64,000 nt of DNA. Origin: Coptis chinensis. Taxonomy: Eukaryota > Streptophyta > Magnoliopsida > Ranunculales > Ranunculaceae. The notes under the pieces were generated by a model. It was not told the origin of the DNA, searched no databases, and saw only the letters and a list, made by a program, of their open reading frames with translations. The number at the start of each line of letters is the position of its first letter. Position 1 is the stretch's first letter. The translations under genes were made by a program, and so were the position numbers. Below, piece by piece: positions 1 through 11,908 of the stretch. The stretch covers positions 38,154,501 to 38,218,500 of the forward strand of contig CM027377.1 in assembly GCA_015680905.1 (NCBI GenBank), in the 5' to 3' direction.

Positions 1-654
1 TTGCTATTGCAGGCTTATTAGGGGTGCAGCTAGTCACCCCTCCCATTAAATATTTGGGGTTACCTCTCACTACAGCTAGAATAAGTACTAAGGAATGTCT
101 GCTACTGATTGAAAAAATCACCATGAGAATGTCAAATTGGAAGAATAGGTCCTTATCTTATGCGGGCAGGTTACAGCTCATACAGTCTATTCTCTCGTCT
201 TTTCATATTTATTGGGCGAAGACTTTTATCCTTCCAGTAGGTGTATTGGACAAGGTTGCTAAACTCTGTAACAGATTTTTGTGGGCTGGTGATTCTTTGT
301 AAGTGAAGATGCATAAAGGTAGCCATGAAACTTTGAGGTTGCACAAAGAGGAAGGTGGGCTGAGTATAATTGACCCTAGGGTATGGAACAAAGCAGCTTA
401 CTATGCGTTGGTGTTCAAGGTTGCAACTAAGGATGAAACTCTTTGGACAAAATGGACTTAGGAGTACCACATTCGACAGAAACATTTCTGGACTATGAAG
501 ATTCCTTCGGATTGTTCGTGGGTTTGGAGGAGTATCCTGAAACATAGGAAGATTGCCTGGAAGTATATTATATGCTTGATTGCGAACGGGGAAGGTACAA
601 GTTTCTGGCATGATCGTTGGATATCCTCTATGTTGCTTCTTCATAATGCACAGG
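1..654 (+). mobile_element. LINE (L1-like) fragment, RT C-terminal part, first half
   Basis: This is the C-terminal side of a plant non-LTR retrotransposon ORF2, lying downstream of the RT active site, which is outside the window. The frame at 24-302 contains the typical YLGLPL and NRSLSYAGRLQLI stretches of plant LINEs, and the same frame at 495-650 contains GEGTSFWHDRW. In-frame stops at about 300 and 459 show that it is dead. The reading continues at 8335 after the inserted LTR element: omitting the insert and one copy of the 5-bp duplicated target joins the LINE in frame. It is the oldest layer of this part of the nest. Confidence 0.85.
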
Positions 655-2254
655 TAATAAGAGCCCAAAACTGTAGTTTTAACCCCCTAACAATAATACT
701 TTTAGACCAATTATGCGAGTAATAAATAAGAGTTAATGCTGATTACGTGTTTTTATGTATTTCAGACATTTGAGTCAATTATGTGCAGAAATGTGTCACT
801 TTGGCGAGATAAAAGAGAAAGGGTTGGTTGCTAAGAAGTTCTGTGATTAAAGACCAAGATTTAAGGAGAAAAAGCCTTTTTAAAGCCCGGTCAAAGCTGA
901 AAAGTCAAGGTCAACGCGGGCAGAAATAGTGCACAAAAGTCAGCAGAACTTCCGAAGGCCATATCTTTGGACTCAGACTTCGGAATTGGGCCTACCTTAT
1001 GTTAAAACGATCGGCTCAGAAAAAGCTTTCCAATGGTCCAAGCCTTGACCCAATAAGAAGACAAAAAGTGGACAAAAAGTTTGTTGAAGTAAAATCTGGC
1101 TGAAAAGGGCCCTGTGGACTGAAGAAATTGAGTTTTGGGCTCGATTTTCCGGCCCAAAACATGACTCCTCAGCCAATGCACGAAAATATGCATTTGGTCT
1201 CCTCCATTTTGACACACAAGACTTAACTCTTAAGCAATCCTTAGTTTAGGTAGCAAGTAGCCATTGGAGAATAGTTCGAGATATAGTTTTCTCTCCATTA
1301 ATTAGTTTTCATATTTTGTTTTTAGATCTAGTTTTACCTTTCAATTAATTAGAGTTAGAACAAGTAGACTATTATTTGAAAATCATATTTAGTTTTATAA
1401 ATAAGTATTAGTTTTTAATTCCGATTTAGTTTATTGATTAAAGTCTTATTTAGTTTTAGTATTGTGAAATTCATAAATTAGTTTGTCTTTATTTCATAAT
1501 TAGTTAATCATAATCTAGTTTAATTATTAAATTCATTAGAGTTAATTTCAATCTTAGTTGTTAATCATTTCATAGTTATTAGGGGGAATTCTTGATTAGT
1601 TCAAATTAGTAAAGTTAGAATCTTTATATTATGTCTTGTTTGAATTCAATTGAAAATGATAGCATAATGATTCTAGGCTAAACCTCCATTAGAGGGGGTT
1701 GAAGAAGCCTTGATGAAGCTTGATTTGTGTTAGCGTAGAATAGTCGTGATTTTCCATTCCATTCTAGAAAACGATTAGTTCACCATGAGAATGGGTTTGA
1801 TTGTTTTCACATGCTAGATGTTAGTTGGTAGAGATTACCATGAACAACTAGGGATTAGGAAGAACCAATTGTTATGCGAAAGCAGTTCAATTCGGATTAC
1901 TACGATTCTTCATTAGTAAATTAAGTCGAGTTAAGGTGGAATCAATCCCCCCTAATTCTTTATCTAGTATCAATTTAGTATTTTGTAGTTGAGTTATTCG
2001 TATCTTGTTTAGTATTAGAATTTGCATCATAGTATAAATTCCCATCATACTCTCATTAATTTTGGATAGATTGATAATCTTAGGAAACGCAAATTCTAAA
2101 GAACTAGGAGTGGAACGAATCTTTTACTCCAACTCTATTTCGATAGAATCGAGAGTAGAAATCTTTGATAAACAAATTAGACACGAAAATAGTTTTAGTT
2201 TTACTTATCTATGCGTAATTGTATTCGTAGGTAAAACTATCATTTTACTTATCT
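655..2254 (+). repeat. 5' LTR of Athila-like element
   Basis: About 1600 bp, nearly identical to 6734-8334 and clearly related to the LTR at 27199-28681. The long tract rich in ATTTAGTTTTA-like words at 1300-1560 is shared by all three copies. The sequence just after it (TGAGTTGGTTGGGAA) resembles a decayed Athila primer-binding site. Confidence 0.85.
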
Positions 2255-4002
2255 ATGAGTTGGTTGGGAATAAAATTTTTGTAAAGGTGAATAAAGTAAG
2301 GAGAGAAGTGGATAGGAATTTGTTGGCTCGTATCTTCGGCATGGAGGAAGGACGTACTCTAGTAGCCACAGTGTAGGAATCCCAATTTATTGGGATCGAG
2401 GCCTTGATGAACGAGACGGTTTTGGAGGGTCAATACATTGCGAGTTCGCATTGTGTTCACCAGTCGTCTCTGCGAACCAACCAGCTTGCTATAGCTCAGT
2501 AGATTGGGAGGAATGTCATTGGAAAGGAGAAAGTTAGTGACATCAGCCTGAATAGTCTCCATGTGCTTTGGATACTCCAGACAAGAGAGTATGATTTCTG
2601 TATCCTCGAGTTTTTTATTACTATGATTAGAAGAGTCGGGAAAAGTATTGCACCTCTCCCTATTTTGATAACAAAGATCATGATAAGGTTAAAATCGACT
2701 CCAAAGTCTGATCAGATTTGGTTGAAAGACCACAAAAATCCTTCTATTTATACGGAGTGCATCCAAAAGACGTGGAGGTTGCCTGTAGAGAGGGTAGTTG
2801 AAGAGGAGGAGGAGGAGGATGAGGAGGACACAACATGTTTGATGTCAATGCCTTGGAAAGGTGTAAGTCTGATGCAGAACGCATGTCAGTGCTTCATCGT
2901 GGCATGCGTTCTCTCAATATAATTTGTGAAGACCTCCGGACTCGCCAGACTGTCATACATCGTAACTATGAGACTCGTGCCCAGCGCGAGGATGAGCGAT
3001 GGGAGGAGATGAAGGCCGAGATAGAATCTCAGTGAAAGTTCCGTGAAGATATGCATGAATGCTTCCCACCCTAGGGGGGTTCTTCTTCTGAGGAGGCGTC
3101 TGTGAGGCACGAGCGTCGTCGCAGAAGGACGGATGGCTCTGGCCCATCGGGAGCTCAGGAGTCATCTCTTTCTCATGTGTCATCCACTACCAGCAGCGCG
3201 TTATTTAGGGATATTATGAGTTGATGTTGTTTTGTATTTGTTTTTGTTTAGTTCGGATGTTAATTTTTGAATTCCGTAGTTAAATGTTGTTAGAATTTCA
3301 ATTTTAATATAACGTGGTTCTTTTCAAATTGTGCGTTGTTTTTATTGTTAATCCCACCTTCCCGAATTGTTTGGGGGTGGTATTATTTATTCTGGCATAA
3401 TTTTTATATGATCCTCAATTTTAGAAGTTGTTTTGGAGTGATTGTTGAGAATATTGCTGATATTGGCATGCCTATGATTAGATGTTGTGGTAGGATGAAA
3501 TCTAAAAGAGTTTAGAAGTTACTATTCTAAATTCAATCTAAAAGATATTAGGTTTGTTTTAGAATCAAGAATATGGGTTGTTTCTATTTTCGGTTTTGGA
3601 AATTTTTTTGTTTTCGGCAATTGCCTTAAAGCTTTTTGGCAACTTCCTAATTCGTTTTGGAAACTTAAACCTATATAAACTTCCTTCATTCTACACTCAC
3701 AACCCACACTATATCTCACTTTCATCTCTCACCTTTCACTCCTAAGTTTCCCCTTTTTTTCACTTCAAGATCAAAGAAGCTCGGAGCGCCAAGGCTTCAG
3801 TTGAGTGCCACCTGCACCCAAAAGATCGATCCATTTGCTCTCGAAGCGACTTCGTCCTCCTACCGGACCAATTCTGAAGCCACCACCCGCCCATAACACT
3901 ATACATCTGATTACTCCTGAGTGTGACCCGCGCCTATACAAGGCTTAGGTTAAGCGCCCCCTGCGCCCTGACATCCAAAGGTATGAAAAATTCTAATTTT
4001 TT

Positions 4003-4848
4003 GTGGGTTGTTCCAGGATCGTTCCAGCTATTCTAGAGAGTAGTTTTGTGATGGCATCACCTATTGTCATACCAGAGCAGTCTTTCGAACACTTGTTGGG
4101 AAGCGAGACTTATGGACATTGGTTCCGCGATAGGATCTTGCAGTTAGGATGGCAACATCTATTGGTAAGTGATGACGATTCGTATTCACCTCAGCTTACT
4201 GCATTTTTCTACAATAATATTACCTTCTATAGTAACCAAGACGGAGAACAAAAAATTTCCCTTGCAATTAATAACACAACAATGGAATTCAGTAAGTCTA
4301 TGCACATGTGGGGATATATGACCGATAATGCATACCTCTATAACTATACATATTCCCATGAGTATTATGGGGGAGGGGTGTTTCGTATAATGGACCAAGG
4401 GCGTTATAACATAGCCCTTGGTAGCCTGTCCCTCAATGTAGGCACCACCATGTTATTCATCTTGATGAATATTTTAGGGGAGTGGCAGTTTAATTCTGCA
4501 AATAGTACTGCTGGTGACATTTTCCTTGCTTTAGCTGAGGGACGTCGCCGATATGACATTCCCCGAGTATTAGTGGCTAGTCTTAAGAAAGCTCAAAGCA
4601 TGAGGCATAAGTATCTTCTTATGCCTATTTTAGTTGGCCGTATCATGCACAGTTGTTTACCTGATTTCTGTACCCAGTTCACGGATTGGAACAGGGTTGA
4701 AGTCATGAGACCCACCAATTGGGTGGTTCGCTCATTTCGAGTAATGACTTGGCTGGGATGGCAGGTGCAACCTCATTTGGTTGCTCCTTACACCCCATCA
4801 GACATAGTAACACTCAACATGTTAGCACGTGTTGATGACACACGGTGA
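4003..4848 (+). CDS. uncharacterised ORF of the Athila-like element
   Basis: An open frame of 281 codons is the only substantial ORF inside this LTR element. An internal ATG at 4051 (MASPIVIPEQ) is an alternative start. It has no recognisable gag, protease, RT or integrase motif. Its texture (FRDRILQLGW, a hydrophobic helix near residues 140-160, HKYLLMPILVGRIMHSCLP, NWVVRSFRVMTWLG) recalls the uncharacterised 'putative plant transposon protein' domain found in Athila-type elements. That link is from memory and not tested. Function is unknown; a structural or gag-substitute role is only a guess. Confidence 0.5.
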   Translation: MGCSRIVPAILESSFVMASPIVIPEQSFEHLLGSETYGHWFRDRILQLGWQHLLVSDDDSYSPQLTAFFYNNITFYSNQDGEQKISLAINNTTMEFSKSMHMWGYMTDNAYLYNYTYSHEYYGGGVFRIMDQGRYNIALGSLSLNVGTTMLFILMNILGEWQFNSANSTAGDIFLALAEGRRRYDIPRVLVASLKKAQSMRHKYLLMPILVGRIMHSCLPDFCTQFTDWNRVEVMRPTNWVVRSFRVMTWLGWQVQPHLVAPYTPSDIVTLNMLARVDDTR

Positions 4849-6718
4849 CGGGCTTAGCAAGTTATCATGGCATGGTAGGACGTGAAGGAACCTCATCTCT
4901 TTAAAGAGAAGGATGACGATTAAACGGGAGATGAGGTAAGTTTTTAGTTTCAGTTAATGTCTGTTTATGTCCCAAGCAATTTAATTCTTTTTAACCCTAT
5001 AACGGGTGGAACTCCAATAGAGTTGTGTCTGTTTTTCCTTTTTCTATATTAGTATGTTGTCACTTTGTTTTGCAGATGTTCCAAAATTTCACGTATTTCC
5101 ATGGTATTTTTCTACCCTTTTTATTTCAATACTTTGAAGACAAAGCATGTTTCTTGTTTGGGGGCATAGAAACACGTGTAATTAAGGCATCTGTTAGGAT
5201 ATATATATATGTACAGTATGCACTTGTTTTCTAGTAAAAATTCAAAATTTTCAAAAATATAAATAAAAAGTTATGCTATACACTTAGGAATATTGGTATT
5301 GTTTTCTTTCTCTATGCTCTGAATAATCTAGAAGTCTCACGTAGCTTTTGCATTATAATAATTTTTAGAAACTTAGGTTAATATGTAGGTAATAATCTTT
5401 ATATCTATCTATAAATATATTACATGAGTATCTATGATTGTTTGGCAGTAAGTTTCTGAAATCTAGGCTAGAGTACTTATTCTACAAATCCTGTGAGAAT
5501 ATAGCCTAAGACCTTATATGAGTGAAACATTTGAGAAATGACACAAGGGAGAAGTAAAATCCGATAGAGAAATCACACGGCCCACTTGCTTGATCACTAT
5601 ACCATATCCTAAGTGAGAATTTAGGCCCTCTTTGGATCGATATAGCCAGAAATTCAAACCTTATGAAATTATTTTCCGCTAGTCACCCCTCTGAGCCTTT
5701 CTTTAGCCTTTCATTAACCGCAAATCCTTTAACCTTTTACAAAAACAAAACAAAATAAAAATCAACCGACCCATTATAGAATGAGTCTGAGAATAGGATG
5801 AGTGAAGAAAAGAGAAGAGAAAAACCTATGCAAACAAAAAAATTAGTTAGTTGCTTCAGAAAAGAAAAAGAAAAGAAGTTTCCATCCAAAGAAAAGAAAA
5901 GAAAAGAAAAATAAAAATAGAAACAAAATAAAACTCCAAAAAAATAGAATAAAAGAGTCAAAAAGCCAAAATAAAAAGGCTAAGGATGGAAATAAAGTGT
6001 AAAAGCAAAAGAACAAGGGTTTCTGTAGTTACGTAATATGAAGACCCTATTAACTCAGACTTGTCCTTTTTGAATATCCATTTTCTTCCTTCTTAAACCA
6101 TCTCCTAATCCACTCAACACCTAATAAAGACCTCTAGCTCAATTAGGAATAGGTTAGTGTGATAGTAAGTGGCAGATGTGTTTGATCGAATCCGGCTTCC
6201 TTGTGTATCATTGAGATTGTAAGGTAAAGTGTGTCCACTGCACACTGGAGTAGCGAAACTTGGGCGGAAAAATCAGAGTGGTTTGTCTTGACATTTATGT
6301 GAGGACCTACTTAAGGACGTTATTCCGAGTTTTCAGAAACGGACCTGTTAGAGCATTTCATAGTATTACTCATTATATATATGTTTATTCGTAGATGATT
6401 GATTATTATGCACATATTAACTTAGGTTTCGACTTGATTATTCTGTATTCATTGCTAGTGGATGTATAGATAATTGAGGCATAAATAAGGAAACAATAGT
6501 TTTATTTCTTAGTCGTTGTAGTATAGATAAAGTTTGTGAGTACCTTCACTGGAAAACTCTCACGAGGCTATAACTCGTCCACTAGGGAATTCCTAGTGGT
6601 TTAAGGCCTTGTTGCATATGGTAAATGCAATCGCACTCGGCGAAATGAGAGTAGTTACAACTCCATTTTTGGTCACTTATTCTAATTTCTCATATTTGTT
6701 TGAGGACAAGCAAAATGC

Positions 6719-6733
6719 TGTTTGGGGATGGTT
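6719..6733 (+). other. polypurine tract before the 3' LTR
   Basis: The G-rich tract TTTGGGGATGG directly precedes the TG of the 3' LTR. Just upstream is the phrase TTTGAGGACAAGCAAA, the usual Athila/Tat setting, and the same phrase appears inverted at about 11919-11945 in a related copy. It would prime plus-strand DNA synthesis. Confidence 0.7.
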
Positions 6734-8334
6734 TGATAAGAGCCCAAACTTGTAGTTTTAACCCCCTAACAATAATACGTTTAGACTAATTATGCAAGTA
6801 ATAAATAAGAGTTAATGCTGATTACGTGTTTTTATGTATTTCAGGCATTGGAGTCAATTACGTGCAGAAATGTGTCACTTTGGCTAGATAAAAGAGCAAG
6901 GGTTGGTTGCTAAGAAGTTATGTGATTAAAGGCCAAGATTCAAGGAAAAAAAACATTTTTAAAGCCCGGTTAAAGCTGAAAAGTCAAAGTCAACGCGGGC
7001 AGAAACAGTGCACAAAAGTCACCAGAACTTTCAAAGGCCATATCTTTGAACGCAGACCTCGGAATTGGGCCTACCTTATGTCAAAACGACCGACTTGGAA
7101 AGAGATTTCCAATAGTCCAAGCCTTGACCTAATCAGGGGAGCAAAAGTGGACGAAAAGTCTGTTGAAGCAAAATCTGGTTGAAAAGGGCCCTGTGGATTG
7201 AAGAAATTGGGTTTTAGGCTCGATTTTCCAACCCAAAACATGGCTCCTCAGCCCATGCACGAAAATGTGGATCTGGTCTCCTCCATTTTGACACACAAGA
7301 CTTAACTCTTGAGCAATCCTTAGTTTAGGTAGCAAGTAGCCATTGGAGAATAGTTCGAGATCTAGTTTTCTCTCCATTAATTAGTTTTCATATTTTGTTT
7401 TTAGATCTAATTTTACCTTTCAATTAATTAGAGTTAGAACAAGTAGATTATTATTTGGGAATCATATTTAGTTTTATAAATAAGTATTAGTTTTTAATTC
7501 CGATTTAGTTTATTGATTAAAGTTTTATTTAGTTTTAGTATTGTTAAATTCATAAATTAGTTTGTCTTTATTTCATAATTAGTTAATCATAATCTAGTTT
7601 AATTATTAAATTCATTAGAGTTAGTTTTGATCTTAGTTATTAATCATTTCATAGTTATTAGGGGGAATTCTTGATTAGTTCAAATTAGTAAAGTTAGAAT
7701 CTTTATATTATGTCTTGTTTGAATTCAATTGAAAATGATAGCATAATGATTCTAGGCTAAACCTCCATTAGAGGGGGTTGAAGAAGCCTTGATGAAGCTT
7801 GATTTGTGTTAGCGTAGAATAGTCGTGATTTTCCATTCCATTCTAGAAAACGATTAGTTCACCATAAGAATGGGTTTGATTGTTTCACATGCTAGATGTT
7901 AGTTGGTAGAGATTACGATGAACAACTAGGGATTAGGAAGAACCAATTGTTATGCGAAAGCAGTTCCATTCGGATTATGACGATTCTTCGTTAGTAAATT
8001 AAGTCGAGTTAAGGTGGAATCAATCCCCCCTAATTCTTTATCTAGTATCAATTTAGCATTTCGTAGTTGAGTTATTCGTATCTTGTTTAGTATTAGAATT
8101 TGCATCGTAGTATAAATTCCCATCATACTCTCATTAATTTTGGATAGATTGATAATTTTAGGAAACACGAATTCTAAAGAACTAGGAGTGGAATGAATCT
8201 TTTACTCCAACTCTATTTCAATAGAATCGAGAGTATAAATCTTTGATAAACAAATTAGACACGGAAATAGTTTTAGTTTTACTTATCTATGCGTAATTGT
8301 ATTCGTAGGTAAAACTATCATTTTACATTTATCA
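6734..8334 (+). repeat. 3' LTR of Athila-like element
   Basis: About 1601 bp, starts TGATAAGAGCCC and ends ATTTATCA immediately before the ACAGG target copy. It pairs with 655-2254. Confidence 0.87.
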
Positions 8335-9671
8335 ACAGGCTAGAAATCTCATTCATGTTCCAGATGGTGCTAAAGTGAGTGATCTGATTACTAACGGATC
8401 ATGGAATGATATGGTTCTTAATTTTCCAGACGGTGAATTAAAAACTAAAATCCTGCAGACTTCCATCAATGTCAACATGGCCCAGGACTTGGTAGTGTGG
8501 ATTGCTACAAGCTCAGGTAGGTTCTCCACAAAGTCAACTTATATGTCCATCTAAAAGATGAGAGAAAAGGTTGTATGGTACAAATTGGTGTGGGGTAAGT
8601 ACAATGTTCCAAAACACTCTTTCATCACCTAGCAACTATTTTCGAGCTGCCTTGCTACCCAAGATCGACTGATTCACAGGAAGGTTCTTTCTCATTCAGA
8701 GTGTTGTCTGTGTGACGATCATCATCCAGAAAACTCAAAGCATCTCTTCTTCAACTGTGCATTCACAAAAAAGATTTGGGTTGTAGTAAAAGAAAGATTG
8801 GGGCTGGGAGTGGCGCGTGAGTCCTCTGTTGAGTGGCAGTTTCTTCTGCGCTTAACTAGATCAAACTTGATATCGAGTAAGATAGTCAGAACTATGATTT
8901 GTGCAACTGTGTATGGGATTTGGAACGAGCGGAATAGCAGGAGGTTCAGGAACAAAGATCACAATGCTAAGTCAATAAACAGGTATGTCATAAAGAAGAT
9001 GAGAACTTATTTGCAGCGAGTTATCAAGATCACTGATGACTCCTCTCCTGCGAGTAGTAGAATGATTACAAGACTCGGTATTGATATCATTTTAAAGTAG
9101 AGAGTGCACGAACTAGTTAAGTGGACTAAACCACAACTTGGGTTCATCAAAATAAATGTTGATGGGTCGGTGATTGATGACTGTGCTGGTTATGGCGGTA
9201 TATTGAGGAACCATGAGGGTTTTCCCATACTATTATACATGGGTAATGCTAACCTACGATCGGTGATTATCCAAGAATTAAAAGGTATAGAGGCAGGTCT
9301 TCTGGCAACCCTCAGTGTGAACTATAATATGATTTTGGTTGAGTCCGATTCTATGAGAGCTGTCCAAGTGATTAACAGAAAGGAGGTAAGTCATTGGTAC
9401 TGTCTCGATACAGTTGAAGCCATCTGGAGGCTCATGAGCCATTTTGGTTTGGTTAGTGTGTCCCATGTTTATAGGGAAACAAATAGAGTGGCAGATTTGT
9501 TGGCTAAGTCTAGTACTACTCTGGATAGAATTATAAATCCAGGAGTTACCTTGGTTAGCGTTCCCCCACTCACGTATGAGCTTAATATAATAGTGGAGGA
9601 AGATGCTATTGGTAAGTTGTACCAAAGAGTTTGATCAATACAGGTTGGGGTCTACCTAACCCCAAATAATC

Positions 9672-9707
<36 letters not shown>
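8335..9707 (+). mobile_element. LINE fragment, second half, with RNase H and poly(A)
   Basis: This continues the LINE of 1-654. It opens with the zf-RVT region (CCLCDDHHPENSKHLFFNC at about 8700-8760), runs through 8798-9100, and ends with an RNase H domain (9104-9634). A run of 32 A at 9676-9707 marks the 3' end of the reverse-transcribed copy. Premature stops, including one between the linker and RNase H at about 9098, show that it is inactive. Confidence 0.85.
9104..9634 (+). pseudogene. LINE RNase H domain
   Basis: A 176-codon frame with the RNase H layout of plant LINEs: INVDGSVIDDCAGYGGILRNHEG (first Asp), the ELKGIEAGL helix (Glu), VESDSMRAVQVIN (second Asp), and HVYRETNRVADLLAKSS (the His/Asp-containing C-terminal helix). 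It would degrade RNA in the RNA-DNA hybrid during LINE copying. The domain itself is open, but the upstream parts of the same ORF2 are interrupted, so it is treated as a remnant. Confidence 0.8.
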
Positions 9708-9709
<2 letters not shown>

Positions 9710-10034
9710 GATAAAAGTTTTCTCCCTCCATTATGTGTGTCGTCACTTAGCAATTTAGCATTCTTCATTATTTTTAGTTTGGTTTTATTGAATTTTCATC
9801 AACACTCATCCTCATCTCTCTGAGACATCTCCACTCACTATTGCCAATTCCCATCAATTTACCCTATAATCTTTTCGAGCTAGTTTCTTTGTAAGTGATC
9901 TTTATGGTAAATTTTCCCTTTTTTTTTTCTCAAACTACAACTTTTTTTTTTATTATTATTAATTTTTTCTTTGTTCAATGTGTTGTAAATGAAATAAATA
10001 TATTTGACATTGATATATTACCTTCTTTTTTTAG
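9708..10034. other. AT-rich gap upstream of FRS-like fragment
   Basis: There is no gene here. It holds T-runs and a GTAAGT at about 9891. A TTTTTTTAG lies immediately before the ATG at 10035, so part of this may be a relic 5' leader with an intron of the FRS-like gene fragment. Confidence 0.35.
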
Positions 10035-10300
10035 ATGGATGGTGAAGGTTTCCAGATCCTCTTTAATTTTGCTAATAGTCCCGAGGCTTTTGACATAACA
10101 TGTTTGGGGAATATATGGTGATGATACAGCTAAGCATGATGAATATAACTTAGAAAGTAGCATCTTGGCAGAGGAAGATTCCAAAGTTAGGATGGAGTTT
10201 AACACTACAAAAGAGGAGGCATACGTATAATTACTATAATCGCTACGCAATAGTTGTTGATTTAGTATTTGGAAACGGAGGACAAATAGAAGCAAGGGTG
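10035..10300 (+). pseudogene. FAR1/FRS-like N-terminal gene fragment
   Basis: Conceptual translation gives an acidic N-terminus followed by EEDSKVRMEFNTTKEEAY and, in a shifted frame, YYNRYA. This resembles the opening of the FAR1 DNA-binding domain of FAR1-RELATED SEQUENCE proteins, which descend from Mutator-like transposases. Stops and at least one frame change interrupt it within 270 bp, and nothing after about 10300 matches. It is either a decayed FRS gene copy or a piece of a MULE transposase. No zinc-finger cysteines or SWIM domain are visible. Confidence 0.4.
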
Positions 10301-10901
10301 GCCCTGAGTTCTTAAGGGCCCTAGCCAAACACTTAATGTGAGGACCCTACCTTTGAGATCTAACAAAAAACCTATATAGAGAGTTGATTCAAATGAGCTG
10401 AATTGATAGGTTGGAAAAGAAGAAAGTACATTTGTGCAGTACGCTTTCAGTCTTGTGAGCAAACTAGTGGTTTTCTTAGTCGGTAGTGAGAAAACATAAA
10501 ATGTGTAGTAATAATTGTCACTGAATTTGGGGCCCTAGTTATGAGCAAAAAATATGGGGCCCCAACTACTAGCCTCTCTCGGTTTAGGGTTTAAGGTTTC
10601 GGGTTTTGATGACTGAAAGAATTACTGTTGGATGTCACTTGAGATGGCCGGTCGTGTGCCTCGAAGGGGTGGTCGCCCATCGTGATCCAGCAAAACTCCT
10701 CCAGCTTTTCTCTGGTGGCCCATCTTGATGAGTAGATTCCAACTTCGTATCTGTATTCGTAAACACACTAATCAGTAGTGAGTATAACAGAAAACAAAAC
10801 TTAGAACAAGAAAAAAATATGAAGGGGTGAGAAGGATGCTCCATTTCTTAGATTTGAATCATTATCTGTTCAAGAGGTAGATCTGTGACGGTGGCGCCAT
10901 T
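10301..10901. other. gene-free stretch with TE-like debris
   Basis: No convincing coding sequence. The words GGGCCCTAG and GGGGCCCC recur at about 10316, 10530 and 10556. The right end (about 10620-10901, read on the minus strand) behaves as the start of an LTR-element interior, because a primer-binding-site-like TGGCGCC lies 2 nt from the adjoining LTR. Confidence 0.4.
10893..10899 (-). other. tRNA-Asp type primer-binding site
   Basis: On the minus strand the LTR ends in ATCA, followed by AA and TGGCGCC, the signature of Tat/Athila primer sites. The LTR at 27199-28681 has the same spacing (ATCAAATGGCGC). Confidence 0.65.
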
Positions 10902-11908
10902 TGATGAGTTATTTTAATTTAGTGTGAGATTTATAGAAATTCGCCAATGATGTCCTAATAAACTATGAATGGTTCTTATGAAATATTAGGGTGTGAAACT
11001 TTCTTTTTGTGGTTTTAACTTTGTATAATGATTAACTAAATGAAAATATTGAATGATGTTTGAAAGATTAAACTAATGATTTAAAACATGTTTTGAATGG
11101 TTTGTATGGAAGACTAGTAATCAAAACATAATAGTAATGGTTGTAATGAATGAGAAAATGCTTAAGAACAAGTTATAATCATTTGATGGATTTGCAAATG
11201 ATTAGAACATGTGTTATGTGAAGAAAAAATGTTTGAAAACAAGTTGTAGTCAAGAACTAATGATTGAAGCAATGTTGAAATAAAGAAAAGAACTTTGTAT
11301 TTGAATAAAACTTGAAGCTTGAAATGATAACAATGGAAAATAAGAGAAAACAAATAAAACTTAAATCTACTCTAAACCGGCCTACTCCTACTCCTATCTA
11401 ATTTACACTACTCCTAAAAATATAAAGACTATTTTCTCTCTCCATATTTTTCCTTTTTGTAAGGAACCTTTACATGATTACAGATTTGCCATCTTCCATC
11501 ATCTTTGTGAGAACACATCTATTTGTTTTTGTTTTTGCTTTTGCTTTATAGATTACTTTTCAAATACAAACACTAGATAAGATCAAATGAATTCATCTTG
11601 TAGACTTTTAAGATGAGTAAAAGTCTTCTAGGCCTTTGAGAATTAATCTTTAGTCTTTGGTCCTCGGTCCTTTAGTTGACTTTGACAGTTAACTTTTTTG
11701 TCTTCTTTTCCAATAAGTTTTAGTCTTCGTAAGATGTCATATTTAGGCTACTTTTGGTGCTAGAATTCATCCTTTAAGATATTTGATCTGAAATAGGCTT
11801 GTAACCTGAAAAGTCAATAAGAACATAAGTTTCCCATATTATTGATCATATAATATGACTAAAATGAAGCATTATAACTGGGTAAAAATGCATATTTGAG
11901 GTCGGATC
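10902..11908 (-). repeat. Athila-type LTR, minus orientation
   Basis: The plus-strand start TGATGAG corresponds to the LTR 3' end. The other boundary lies near 11908, just inside a minus-strand polypurine tract (revcomp GTTTGGGGAT). It is similar to 24320-25072: both share TTTTGGTGCTA, TGTAACCTGAAAA and an ACATATTTGAG-like end. The boundary at 11908 is accurate to a few bases only. Confidence 0.7.

Larger units (their letters stand above)
655..8334 (+). mobile_element. Athila-like Ty3/gypsy LTR element, non-autonomous
   Basis: This fossil LTR element has both LTRs and a perfect 5-bp target duplication, ACAGG, at 650-654 and 8335-8339. It sits inside a LINE. The 3' LTR starts TGATAAG and ends ATCA, and the 5' LTR start has drifted. 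A worn tRNA-Asp type primer site follows the 5' LTR, and a polypurine tract ending TTTGGGGATGG precedes the 3' LTR; both are typical of the Athila group. The 4.5 kb interior shows one clear ORF (4003-4848) and no recognisable protease, RT or integrase, so it would have depended on a helper element. The LTRs look about 95 percent alike by eye, suggesting an age of a few million years. Confidence 0.85.

Noticed and set aside
171-668. 165-codon minus-strand ORF opposite the first LINE
   Set aside because: It is antisense to a recognisable LINE frame and has no protein features of its own.
2062-2376. 104-codon ORF across the end of the 5' LTR
   Set aside because: It spans the LTR boundary and consists of LTR sequence that is non-coding in the other copies.
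2835-3035. 66-codon charged ORF in the first Athila-like element
   Set aside because: The Arg/Glu-rich, coiled-coil-like composition is suggestive of a second element ORF, but it is too short and isolated to claim.
9278-9625. 115-codon minus-strand ORF
   Set aside because: Shadow of the LINE RNase H frame.
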